DNA of 64,000 nucleotides from contig CAZFMZ010000001.1 of assembly GCA_964520495.1 (NCBI GenBank), positions 62,001 through 126,000 on the forward strand, in the 5' to 3' direction. The position numbers and the translations under genes are program-made. Of this stretch, positions 17,078 to 25,209 are shown piece by piece (within the stretch, counting starts at the first letter, position 1; each line of letters opens with the position of its first letter). The notes under the pieces were generated by a model. That model did not search any database, was not told the origin of the DNA, and was given only the letters and a program-made list of their open reading frames with translations. The DNA comes from UBA1020 sp964520495 (GTDB lineage Bacteria; Patescibacteriota; Saccharimonadia; Saccharimonadales; Saccharimonadaceae).

Positions 17078-17851
17078 TCATTTGGACGTCCCGCTGAGCA
17101 CATGTGCCAGCCAGATGCCCGTACCGCGTCGGAGCCACATCAGACGGGCCGCCCAGCGCCGCTTGGCGCTTGGGTCGTGCCGCTGAATCAGGCTGTACAG
17201 TTCATCCGACTTCCGTAGTTCTTCCTTCGAGACGTAGCTGCCGAGTGAGCGCAGCGCCATGTACCAGTGGAACCGGTTGTTGATGCGCCACTGCTCGTTG
17301 GCCTTGTCGCCCAGGCGGTCGAACGTCAGTTCGGCCTCCTTGAAGCGACCGACGGCCAGCAGCAGGTTCTCACGCCGATCCTTGCGGGTGTGACTGTCGT
17401 GACTTTTCCTGAGGAACCAACGACCAAGGATGGTCATGGCCACGCCCTCGTCATTCCGGTCGGGGCTGCTGAGCGAACGCTCGAGTAGCACCTCCATCGG
17501 CTTGGCGTTGCGGCCGGCCCGTTGCTGGACGGGCAGGGGAAGCTCGCGCTTCCGCCACCGTAGCAACGTGACCGCAAGGTCGCGGTCGTAGGCCATCTCG
17601 TGGTGACGCCTGTCATAGCCGTAGGCCTGACGGACCTCTTGCATGCACCGTTCGGCCTCTTCGAAGTCGAAGAAACGTAGGGCGCAGGTAGCTCGACGGA
17701 CCCAGTAGTCAGCCCCGTCATCCATGTCTGGCCTGGTTCGCAGGCCCATGTCGTACAGGACCTGCTTGGCCTCGCCGAACTTGCGTTGGTTCCACAAGGT
17801 GTCGAACCTCGTGAAGTCGTGTGATCGTACGATACGATCGGTACCTCCCAT
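17078..17851 (-). CDS. hypothetical helical (TPR-like) protein
   Basis: 257 aa from the chosen start; not recognised. Helical, Arg-rich, with repeats like KFGEAKQVLYDMG, FEEAERCMQEVRQAYG and RFKEAELTFDRLG that resemble TPR units. The start is chosen by a perfect GGAGGTGAT SD site 6-7 nt upstream; the ATG two codons earlier overlaps the SD. A TATAAT extended -10 on the minus strand at ~17890 gives a ~30-nt leader that faces the glyS promoter. Confidence 0.65.
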   Translation of the reverse strand: MGGTDRIVRSHDFTRFDTLWNQRKFGEAKQVLYDMGLRTRPDMDDGADYWVRRATCALRFFDFEEAERCMQEVRQAYGYDRRHHEMAYDRDLAVTLLRWRKRELPLPVQQRAGRNAKPMEVLLERSLSSPDRNDEGVAMTILGRWFLRKSHDSHTRKDRRENLLLAVGRFKEAELTFDRLGDKANEQWRINNRFHWYMALRSLGSYVSKEELRKSDELYSLIQRHDPSAKRRWAARLMWLRRGTGIWLAHVLSGTSK

Positions 17852-17936
17852 CTTCATCACCTCCGTATAGTGAATGGGAATCTTTTCATTATACCATAAA
17901 ATCATAGTTTCGGCAATCACTGGTATACTAACCCTA

Positions 17937-19232
17937 ATGGAACAGAAGGCAAAACTCGAAGATATCGTCGGCCTGGCCAAGCGCCGCGGCTTCATTTACC
18001 AAGGATCGGAAGTATACGGTGGCCTGAGCGGCACCTGGGACTACGGCCCGCTTGGCGTGCAGCTGAAGCGCAACATCATGGACCTATGGTGGCAGATGTT
18101 CGTGGCCGAGCGTGACGACATGTATGGTGTCGACGCTGCCATCCTGATGAACCAAAAGGTCTGGCAGGCGAGCGGCCACGTCGATACGTTCACCGACCCG
18201 TTGGTCGAATGCGCGAATTGTAAGGGTCGGTTCCGTGCCGACAAGCTGGATAATCCGAATAAGTGTCCGACCTGCGGTAAGGAAGGCACGTTCGGCGAAC
18301 CGAAGCAGTTCAACATGATGTTCAAGACGAACGTCGGCCCCGTTGCCGACGAAAGTTCCACCAGTTATCTTCGCCCTGAAACAGCCCAGGGAATCTTCAC
18401 CAATTACAAAAACGTCGTCGACAGCTTCTATCCGGACCTGCCGTTCGGTATCGCCCAGCAGGGGAAGGCGTTCCGTAACGAAATCTCACCGCGTGACTTC
18501 GTGTTTCGCTCGCGTGAGTTCGAGCAGATGGAAATCGAATACTTCGTGCACCCCGACAAATGGGAAGAAGCCTTCGAGCATTGGGTAGAGAAGTGTAAGG
18601 AGTGGTTCGCCGCACTTGGTCTGCCGGCAGAAAGTGTACACGAGTTGGAAGTGCCGGAAGCTGATCGGGCACACTACAGCAAGCGCACCATCGACTTCGA
18701 ATTCGACTACCCGATTGGCCGCGAGGAACTGATGGGTCTGGCCTACCGTACTGACTTCGACCTTAGTAACATTGAACGCGTATCCGGCAAAAGCATGGCA
18801 TACCGCGTGAAGGGGAGCGAAGAGAAGTTCGTACCGCATGTGATTGAACCATCCTTCGGTGTCGAACGCGCCCTGATGGCCGTGCTGGTAAGCGCCTATC
18901 GCGAAGACGAACAGAACGGCGAGAAGCGTGTCTTCCTAGCCTTGCCTGAGCATTTGGCACCGGTGAAGTATGCCGTAAGTCCACTATTGAAGAACAAGAC
19001 GGAACTGGTTGAAAAAGCCCGCGAAGTTTACCACGCGCTGAAGAAGAAACACGGCAACGTGATGTGGGATGACAACGGCAACATCGGCAAGCGCTACCGC
19101 CGCCAAGACGAAATCGGCACGCCGTACTGCGTGGTGATCGACTTCCAGACGCTGGAAGACGATACGGTGACGGTGCGTGAACGCGACACGACCGTGCAGA
19201 ACCGTGTCTCGTCCGTCGAACTCGTTGACTAG
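17937..19232 (+). CDS. glyS: glycyl-tRNA synthetase (dimeric type)
   Basis: Charges tRNA-Gly. The 431-aa protein is the single-chain alpha2 class II enzyme: motif 1 region GFIYQGSEVYGGLSG...DYGPLG, a four-cysteine zinc knuckle (CANC...CPTCG), TSYLRPETAQGIFTNYK, motif 2 FRNEISPRDFVFRSREFEQMEIEYF (in parts) and motif 3 EPSFGVERALMAVL, then an anticodon-binding domain. Start 17937 follows an extended -10 (TGGTATACT, 17921-17929) by 7 nt, so the upstream in-frame ATG at 17874 lies before the promoter and is rejected. Confidence 0.96.
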   Translation: MEQKAKLEDIVGLAKRRGFIYQGSEVYGGLSGTWDYGPLGVQLKRNIMDLWWQMFVAERDDMYGVDAAILMNQKVWQASGHVDTFTDPLVECANCKGRFRADKLDNPNKCPTCGKEGTFGEPKQFNMMFKTNVGPVADESSTSYLRPETAQGIFTNYKNVVDSFYPDLPFGIAQQGKAFRNEISPRDFVFRSREFEQMEIEYFVHPDKWEEAFEHWVEKCKEWFAALGLPAESVHELEVPEADRAHYSKRTIDFEFDYPIGREELMGLAYRTDFDLSNIERVSGKSMAYRVKGSEEKFVPHVIEPSFGVERALMAVLVSAYREDEQNGEKRVFLALPEHLAPVKYAVSPLLKNKTELVEKAREVYHALKKKHGNVMWDDNGNIGKRYRRQDEIGTPYCVVIDFQTLEDDTVTVRERDTTVQNRVSSVELVD

Positions 19233-19474
19233 TTCACGAGAGGCAAAGCTTCTTGGGGAATATTCAGTGCTACCGCCAGCCGCTCGAGCTGTTGGAACTT
19301 GCCATACGGAATCTGCGTACCGTCAGAAGCGTATAAGCGGTAAAAGTGCGGGTAGGTGACCGTCGTACCGCGGAACGTCTTGGCACTTGTCGGTTCGTCG
19401 ATGCGCTTGATATACCAGCCGCCGGTCTGGGGCTCGATAATTCGTTTCAGTTTGGCGTAATGATTGAAAGCCAT
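19229..19474 (-). CDS. small conserved-looking hypothetical protein
   Basis: 81 aa, basic, beta-rich by appearance, not recognised. It overlaps the glyS 3' end by 4 nt (convergent). TATAGT on the minus strand (19484-19489) ends 9 nt before ATG, the same leaderless layout as its neighbours, which supports expression. Confidence 0.6.
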   Translation of the reverse strand: MAFNHYAKLKRIIEPQTGGWYIKRIDEPTSAKTFRGTTVTYPHFYRLYASDGTQIPYGKFQQLERLAVALNIPQEALPLVN

Positions 19475-19515
19475 GATACCCCTACTATACGGCTATCTGC
19501 TACACTGTGAACACT

Positions 19516-20076
19516 ATGGCCCCCAAACGACCGAAGATACACCCGCTGATACGCCTTGCGCCGAAGATGCTGCTGGCGATATTGTTGGTGTTCACCTTGG
19601 CCGCCGTGGTGGCCGGCGAGCTATTCGGCGCCTACGACATATTCTGGTGGTGGGACGACATGCTACACGGTGTATCCGGTGTCATCTTCGGACTGATCGG
19701 CTTTCTGCTGGCCTACTTCATAAACGGTCGCTACCACTTGGCAGTCGGACCGCTGTTCATGGCCGTGTTCGCGTTCACGTTCGCCATGACGATCGGCGTG
19801 TTGTGGGAAATCTTCGAGTTCAGCGTCGACGTGGTATTCGGTGCCGCCATGCAGCAATGGAACCTGCCGGATGATGCCCGGCTGATGGGGAAAGCGTTTC
19901 AGGGGAGCGGCTTACGTGACACCATGTCGGACCTGATTCTTGCTTCCGGTGGCGCGCTGTTCGCCGCCATCTTCTCATATCTGGCCTACAAGAATGATCG
20001 CCAGACGGTACTTTCCGTCATGCGACAGATGTTTCCGATGATCCGGCGCAAAAAGCGGACTGCTCGCACGAAGTAG
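19516..20076 (+). CDS. DUF2238-like (YjdF-type) integral membrane protein
   Basis: 186 aa with four to five TM helices and polar motifs inside the membrane region that recall the YjdF/DUF2238 family: WWWDDMLHGVSG and GVLWEIFEFSVD, plus RDTMSDLILASGGA near the end. Function of the family is unknown. TACACT (19501-19506) ends 9 nt before the start; a GTG at 19507 directly abuts the box and is less likely. Confidence 0.7.
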   Translation: MAPKRPKIHPLIRLAPKMLLAILLVFTLAAVVAGELFGAYDIFWWWDDMLHGVSGVIFGLIGFLLAYFINGRYHLAVGPLFMAVFAFTFAMTIGVLWEIFEFSVDVVFGAAMQQWNLPDDARLMGKAFQGSGLRDTMSDLILASGGALFAAIFSYLAYKNDRQTVLSVMRQMFPMIRRKKRTARTK

Positions 20077-20107
20077 GGGCGTGACAAAGCCCCGCTGGTG
20101 AGGGGCT
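20076..20107. terminator. weak alternative hairpins after the DUF2238-like gene
   Basis: GGGGC (20076-20080) can pair with GCCCC (20089-20093), or AGCCCC (20088-20093) with GGGGCT (20102-20107). The two stems are mutually exclusive and neither has a strong T-run; they lie between convergent genes. Confidence 0.4.
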
Positions 20108-20147
20108 CTGCCTATTCGGTTGTAGAGGGCAGTAGACCCGTGCGGGG

Positions 20148-20705
20148 CTAGCTCTTGCGCTTGACGGAGACTGCCTTGGGGCTGAGCTTCTTGTTGTCGA
20201 AGGTCACGTCGTGGCTTTCGTTCAGCTTGACGCTCAGCGTGTCATGCTCGGGTGTGATGTCGAGGAAATCCTCGTAGTGACGCCGCTCATCGGGATGTTC
20301 GGCAAGGAATTCGACAAGCCGCTTCTCGTCGACCTCAACGACCCGCCTGGCAACGCGGTTGACGTGGCCACGCTTGCGGGCGACCACCAGTGCACCGCTC
20401 TTGTCCTTCAGCTTGATGCTTTCAGGTACGCGCTTGAACTGGAACCTGACCCACCGGGTGGTGAATGAGCGTTCATTTTTCGGTGTCAGCTCGTGGCGGT
20501 GCCGGTCGATGTCGCTCCAGAGCAAGCCATCATCCTTGTGGATGTGGGCCTCGAGCCGCGTGACGGCGCGGTCGTGCGTCGCCTTCAGGGCGTCGCGCCT
20601 CTCTTTGTATCGTTGCTTCACCTTGTCGAGACGGGCCTCGAGCAGGATACGACGACGGGCACGGCGATTCAGTCGGTCCAGTACTTTCGGGTCGACGTTC
20701 GTCAC
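20148..20705 (-). CDS. coiled-coil hypothetical protein
   Basis: 185 aa, very basic, not firmly recognised. N-terminal half is a long helix (RRARRRILLEARLDKVKQRY... ), followed by a mixed domain with KDKSGALVVARKRGH and EKRLVEFLAEHPDERRHYEDF. The order (helix, LLW segment, beta part, two helices) faintly recalls Gam-like DNA-end-binding proteins, but that is a guess. GTG start at 20705 is supported by GGAGGTG six bases upstream and by a promoter TTGACT - 17 bp - CATAAT on the minus strand at about 20742-20770. Confidence 0.6.
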   Translation of the reverse strand: MTNVDPKVLDRLNRRARRRILLEARLDKVKQRYKERRDALKATHDRAVTRLEAHIHKDDGLLWSDIDRHRHELTPKNERSFTTRWVRFQFKRVPESIKLKDKSGALVVARKRGHVNRVARRVVEVDEKRLVEFLAEHPDERRHYEDFLDITPEHDTLSVKLNESHDVTFDNKKLSPKAVSVKRKS

Positions 20706-20829
20706 GTCAACCACCTCCGTTTCTTGATGTTGAAGAGCTGCGAGTATTATGATAATAAAACATCGGAAAGTCAATGATCCGTCGACCGCTCGTAGGCCGA
20801 AGACTGTATACTAAGAGAAAAGGAGATAC

Positions 20830-21438
20830 ATGCGCCCACGACTATTCATCGAGCAGAAAATCACCGCATTCGCCAACAAGTATCGAGTCATTGGTGCGAG
20901 CGAGACAGGTGAGCCCGTCGACCTGCTGGCGTTCGCGCAGCAGAAACGGCTAGCCTTCAAAGAGAAGGTGACGTTTTACGCTGACGAAAAGAAGCGCACG
21001 GCTGCGTTCACGTTCCGGGCCGAGAAAGTGATGGACGTACACGGTCGTTACTTGGTGGAAGATATCAACGGAGCACTGATTGGCGTGTTCCGCAAAGAAT
21101 TCAAACAGTCGCTCCTTATCAGCACCTGGCAGGTGATGGACGCGGAAGGTAATGCAGTCTTCACAGTACGAGAAAGTAATGCGACACTCGCTGCTGCACG
21201 TCGTTTCGCTGGCTTTATCCCGTTTGTCGGCGATCTATTTGAGATCATACTTTTGTTTCTCAAATACCATTTCGTATTTCTCGATAGTGCCAGTGATGAA
21301 GTGGTGGGCACCTACCGTAAGACCACATTGTTACGTGACCACTATACGCTGTTCATGACCGACGAAGGCTATGGGCGCACCGATTGGCGCGTGTTGGCAG
21401 CGATGGGCGTGGCGCTTGACGCGCTCCAATCGCGCTAG
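20830..21438 (+). CDS. LURP-one/tubby-C-like (scramblase-related) protein
   Basis: 202 aa. The run of beta strands and the pattern FIEQKITAFANKYRV ... AEKVMDVHGRYLVEDINGALIG ... QSLLISTWQVMDAEGNAVF resembles LURP-one-related and phospholipid-scramblase-like barrels, with a hydrophobic segment at ~125-150 that may insert into the membrane. Function is unknown. TATACT at 20806-20811 and an AAAAGGAGA SD site before ATG give a short-leader mRNA. Confidence 0.6.
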   Translation: MRPRLFIEQKITAFANKYRVIGASETGEPVDLLAFAQQKRLAFKEKVTFYADEKKRTAAFTFRAEKVMDVHGRYLVEDINGALIGVFRKEFKQSLLISTWQVMDAEGNAVFTVRESNATLAAARRFAGFIPFVGDLFEIILLFLKYHFVFLDSASDEVVGTYRKTTLLRDHYTLFMTDEGYGRTDWRVLAAMGVALDALQSR

Positions 21439-21496
21439 GTAGTGGGTGACATCTGTATCTTTTGTTACAATTTTGGTTAGAGAAGAAGGAGACTTC

Positions 21497-22141
21497 GTGA
21501 CGAAAGCGTTCATGAGACAGTATTATGCGCTAATCCAATGGCTACTCGGGAGCTTCGTGGTAGTGAGCTCGCTGCTGGCGTGGCTTGATACACGTGGGCC
21601 GGTCGATAGCCTGAGTATTTACGATATCTTTCCGCCACTCGGTTTAATCGCGTTTGGTCTGATGTGGACGCATTTCGTATTAGGCGCAGTGCGTCGCTAT
21701 GCGGGCTACGCCAAACCCGCAGGTGATGCGTATATGAGCATATCGATGGGATTGGTGCTGGCGCTGATCATCCTTCATCCTGGCCTGCTGTGGCTCGGGT
21801 TGTACCGCGACGGCTTCGGACTGCCGCCCGGCAGCTACTTGATGGCGTATGAGAGCCAACTGTTGGCCGTGCTGCTAGGCAGTATCGGGCTGACGATCTT
21901 CCTGGCCTTTGAGCTAAAGCGGTGGTTCGGCCAGAAAGCCTGGTGGCGCTACGTTGAGTGGGCGCAGATTGCCGGTATGGCAGCCATCTTTGTCCACGCC
22001 ATCCAGCTAGGCGGCGAACTGCGACAAGACTGGTATACGTTCGTGTGGTGGCTGTATGGCGTGACGCTAGTTGTTGCTATCATGTATACAGCGATTCATC
22101 ACACGAAACGAAAGGGGAGAAACGATGCAGCAAAAAGGTAG
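21497..22141 (+). CDS. six-TM membrane protein with intramembrane histidines (possible haem or electron carrier)
   Basis: 214 aa with about six hydrophobic helices. Histidines sit inside or at the edge of helices: MWTHFVLG, LIILHPGLL and IFVHAIQLG. This layout recalls cytochrome b561/ferric-reductase-like four- to six-helix bundles, though I cannot assign a family. GTG start at 21497 has AGAAGGAG upstream; TACAAT (~21464) provides a -10. The downstream gene, a cupredoxin-like protein, overlaps its 3' end by 17 nt, so the two are coupled and may form a small redox module at the cell surface. Confidence 0.65.
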   Translation: MTKAFMRQYYALIQWLLGSFVVVSSLLAWLDTRGPVDSLSIYDIFPPLGLIAFGLMWTHFVLGAVRRYAGYAKPAGDAYMSISMGLVLALIILHPGLLWLGLYRDGFGLPPGSYLMAYESQLLAVLLGSIGLTIFLAFELKRWFGQKAWWRYVEWAQIAGMAAIFVHAIQLGGELRQDWYTFVWWLYGVTLVVAIMYTAIHHTKRKGRNDAAKR

Positions 22142-22583
22142 GGGAAGCGCCACGTTCATGTGGGTGATAGCGGTCGTCCTCATGGTGTTGGCCCTGGGTG
22201 CACTGGTGTATGCGATGAGCCGAAACGACGAGTCTGATGTCGCCCGCGACCAACCAACCGGACGTACCGAGACAACCGGCCAAGCTGGTTCGAATGATAA
22301 TGAAATCCAAGCTGAGGGTACGCAAGTCATCTTCACCGACGATGGGTTCAACCCGTCGAGCTACACTTCCAGAGAGGGTGAAGCTGTAACGGTACGAAAC
22401 GACTCCTCGATGGAACTGCAGTTCTCGAGCGCTGATCATCCCACGCATCAGGACACACCGGAGTTCAACCTACCGGTACTTGGTCCGGGAGAATCAGCCA
22501 CTTTTACGCCGAACGGGACAGGTACCTTCGGTTTCCACGATCATATCAATTCGCAGTATACCGGCACGCTGACGGTTGAATAA
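22125..22583 (+). CDS. membrane-anchored cupredoxin-like protein
   Basis: 152 aa: N-terminal TM anchor (~10-30), a polar Thr/Gly/Asp-rich linker (~35-65) and a small beta domain typical of cupredoxins (VIFTDDGFNPSSYTSREGEAVTVRNDSS..., then TFTPNGTGTFGFHDHINSQYTGTLTVE, cited in parts). Histidine candidates for copper are in SADHPTHQD and GFHDH, but the Cys of a type 1 copper site is absent, so it may bind copper differently or not at all. SD AAAGGGGAG precedes ATG at 22125. It shares an operon with the preceding membrane protein. Confidence 0.75.
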   Translation: MQQKGRGSATFMWVIAVVLMVLALGALVYAMSRNDESDVARDQPTGRTETTGQAGSNDNEIQAEGTQVIFTDDGFNPSSYTSREGEAVTVRNDSSMELQFSSADHPTHQDTPEFNLPVLGPGESATFTPNGTGTFGFHDHINSQYTGTLTVE

Positions 22584-22680
22584 ACCTGCCACGGAAAGTG
22601 TGGTAGATAAGGCGATAGTAAAACCATCTGCCAGCAAGGAACGACTGGTACAATGGAACAAGCACTAACGAAAAGGAAAC

Positions 22681-23655
22681 ATGGAAACACCGACGACCGA
22701 ACCGACTGATATTTTTTTGTGGGCCAACCAGACCGACGCCGTCAAGAACGAGCTGACACTTGAACTGTTCGTCTTCAACAAGAACTACACGCCGTACAGC
22801 ATCAGCTATTCGCGTGAACTGGACGCCCAGCTGAAAGCTATGTTCATTTACGACTTAGTGAATACCGTCAACTTCGGCGCCGGCACCGGATTGTCGGTGC
22901 GTGATTTCGAGCTGTCTGAGGCCGAGGAGAACGTGCTGCTCCGAACCGAACTGGAGAAAGTCGGGCGGGCCGAGACGCTGATTCATTTAGTCGAAAAACA
23001 AAGAGGCGATATCGTCGCGTTCTCTGAAACGGAACATGAATTCAAACGCATCAAAGGCATCCTGCTCAAGGCGACACGACCGGACGGAAAGACGTTCTAT
23101 GTGACCAAGGCGGTCCAGCAGAGCAACGTGTTGCCGGGCGCTATCAGCTGGCAGCTGAGCGGTGGCACGTTCGCGCCCTTCGAGCCGGAAATCGGCGTCA
23201 AGCTCCCTAGTGACAACCAGGTGCTGATCATCGGCCAGGACATCTTCATTTTTAACCAGGCGAAATTCGAAAAGTTGTTCCAGTACGAATACAAGAAACA
23301 GCTGCTGGCCGATCAGAAGGTGAAAGAGATACTGGAGGCGTACAAGCTGAGCCTGCCTGAAGGCATGGACCTACAGAGCCTGGTGCGTGAGAAGCCCGGT
23401 GTAGTGAAGAAGCTGCAGAAGCTTGAGGTCGGTGGCGTCAGCCAGGAACAGGCAATCGACTACGCCGACACCATGCAGCTCGACCTGATGACCGACGATG
23501 CCAATGCCATCATCATCATGGACGGTCGCGACTTGGATATGTTCGTCAATTTGATTAACGAGGACTACATCACTAGTGAACTTTCGGGAAAACGCTACGA
23601 AATCAAAAGCAAGAAGTTGCTTGACGAACCCGAGGGCGAACCGCCGCGCGGTTAG
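22681..23655 (+). CDS. KwaB-like DUF4868 protein (anti-phage Kiwa component homolog)
   Basis: The 324-aa protein matches the DUF4868 pattern by eye: a central SGGTFAPFEPEIGVKLPSDNQV-like segment, then IIGQDIFIFNQAKFEKLFQYE, a helical middle part, and a C-terminal block LINEDYITSELSGKRYEIKSKK (~291-312; quoted in pieces). DUF4868 is the family of KwaB, which in the two-gene Kiwa system acts with membrane protein KwaA against phages. No KwaA-like four-TM protein is adjacent, so this is a stand-alone homolog or pairs with the neighbouring helicase. A TACAAT box ~40 nt upstream and AAAAGGA before ATG support the start. Confidence 0.6.
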   Translation: METPTTEPTDIFLWANQTDAVKNELTLELFVFNKNYTPYSISYSRELDAQLKAMFIYDLVNTVNFGAGTGLSVRDFELSEAEENVLLRTELEKVGRAETLIHLVEKQRGDIVAFSETEHEFKRIKGILLKATRPDGKTFYVTKAVQQSNVLPGAISWQLSGGTFAPFEPEIGVKLPSDNQVLIIGQDIFIFNQAKFEKLFQYEYKKQLLADQKVKEILEAYKLSLPEGMDLQSLVREKPGVVKKLQKLEVGGVSQEQAIDYADTMQLDLMTDDANAIIIMDGRDLDMFVNLINEDYITSELSGKRYEIKSKKLLDEPEGEPPRG

Positions 23656-23672
23656 TCGGTTATACTAGTACT

Positions 23673-25193
23673 ATGAAGCAGAACTTGGCACTCGCCATCA
23701 TGGCGACAGGGGAGCATGTGTTCCTGACCGGTCCGGCCGGCTCCGGTAAGACGTATCTGCTGAACCAACTGATACGGCTGAAGAAGCATGAAGGGAAGCA
23801 TGTCTCGGTCACGGCTACCACCGGTCTGGCCGCCTCGCACCTGGGTGGCAGCACCATCCATGCCTGGAGTGGTATCGGCATACGCGATGAGCTGGGCGGT
23901 CAGTTCCTGGAAAATCTTTCCAAGGGCCGCCGCGATATCATCGAGAAAACCGACGTACTGATCATTGATGAGATCTCGATGATGCATGATTTCCGCCTCG
24001 ATATGGTAGATACGGCCTGTCGTTTGGTACGTAAGCAGCCTGATACACCGTTTGGCGGCATCCAGGTCATCATGAGTGGCGACTTCTTCCAGCTACCACC
24101 GGTGAACAGAGCCGATAGCTTTCAAGGCGGGTTCGTGGTCTTCTCTGAGGCCTGGCAGCAGCTCGATCCGGTCGTTTGCTACCTTGAGGAGCAGCACCGT
24201 CAGGAAGAGGACGACGAACTGAGTGGCATACTAGGCGCCATGCGCTCACGCGACATCCGCCAGTCGCATGCCGCGCAGCTGCTGGCCCGCACCGAGGTCA
24301 CGCCGCCGGCTGACAGTATCTACACCGAACTCCATACGGTAAATGTCGATGTCGACTCCCAGAACGAAGCCAAACTCAAACAGTTGCCAGGTGACGAGAT
24401 GATCTATCAGCAGACGACAACCGGTTCCGATAATTACGTCGAGAATCTACAGCGCTCGGTACTGGCACCGGCCGAATTGCATCTGAAAGAGGGTGCGCTG
24501 GTGATGGCGGTCAAGAACAGCCTTGATAGGAAATATGTCAACGGATCGCTTGGGACCGTCGTCGCCTTTGACACGGCAACGGAATACCCGATCGTTAAAT
24601 TCCTGAATGGCAAAGAGGTGACTATGCAACCGGACACCTGGGAACTGCGGGATGGTGATAAGAAACGCGCCAGCATCACACAGATACCGCTGAGGTTAGC
24701 CTGGGCAATCACCATCCACAAGAGTCAGGGCATGACGCTCGACGCTGCCCTGATCGACCTGCGCAAAGCGTTCGTGGCGGGTATGGGTTACGTGGCACTG
24801 AGCCGTGTCCGCTCACTTGAGCAGCTGTATCTGAAGGGCATCAACCGGACGGCCCTTGAAATCAGTGAACAGGCCTACGACATCGACGATCAATTGCGAC
24901 AGAAGTCAGCCCAGGATGCGAAGCGGCTGGCTCATCTCGAGGCGACGTTCGAGCAGCGCGAAAAAAAGCTGGCTGGCAAGAAACCGAGCAGTTGGAGTCA
25001 AAAGATCGAAAAGATGCGTGAAACGTACCCGAACGCCTATCGTCCGTGGACCACTCAGCAGGATGCCATGCTGAAGCAGGAATTCCAAAACGGGCTGAGC
25101 CTCAAGGAGCTGTCGGCTGCGCTCGGCCGTCACGAGGGGAGTATCGTCATCCGCCTGCAAAAACATTTCGGCGACGACGTAGTCGCGGGCTAG
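23673..25193 (+). CDS. Pif1/RecD-like superfamily 1 DNA helicase with C-terminal HTH-like domain
   Basis: 506 aa. Helicase motifs: Walker A GPAGSGKT (20-27), GLAASHLGGSTIHAWSGIG (Ia), DE box VLIIDEISMM (Asp99-Glu100), GDFFQLPPV (III), and a C-terminal 1B block with RLAWAITIHKSQGMTL and YVALSRVRSLEQL. The last ~60 residues (YRPWTTQQDAMLKQEFQNG...LSAALGRHEGSIVIRLQKHF) look like a SANT/HTH module: W at the start and a G-R-x-x-G-S-I recognition helix. It follows the KwaB-like gene by 17 nt but has its own TATACT box (23661-23666), 6 nt before ATG. Confidence 0.88.
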   Translation: MKQNLALAIMATGEHVFLTGPAGSGKTYLLNQLIRLKKHEGKHVSVTATTGLAASHLGGSTIHAWSGIGIRDELGGQFLENLSKGRRDIIEKTDVLIIDEISMMHDFRLDMVDTACRLVRKQPDTPFGGIQVIMSGDFFQLPPVNRADSFQGGFVVFSEAWQQLDPVVCYLEEQHRQEEDDELSGILGAMRSRDIRQSHAAQLLARTEVTPPADSIYTELHTVNVDVDSQNEAKLKQLPGDEMIYQQTTTGSDNYVENLQRSVLAPAELHLKEGALVMAVKNSLDRKYVNGSLGTVVAFDTATEYPIVKFLNGKEVTMQPDTWELRDGDKKRASITQIPLRLAWAITIHKSQGMTLDAALIDLRKAFVAGMGYVALSRVRSLEQLYLKGINRTALEISEQAYDIDDQLRQKSAQDAKRLAHLEATFEQREKKLAGKKPSSWSQKIEKMRETYPNAYRPWTTQQDAMLKQEFQNGLSLKELSAALGRHEGSIVIRLQKHFGDDVVAG

Positions 25194-25209
25194 GGGTATA
25201 ATAAGAAGA

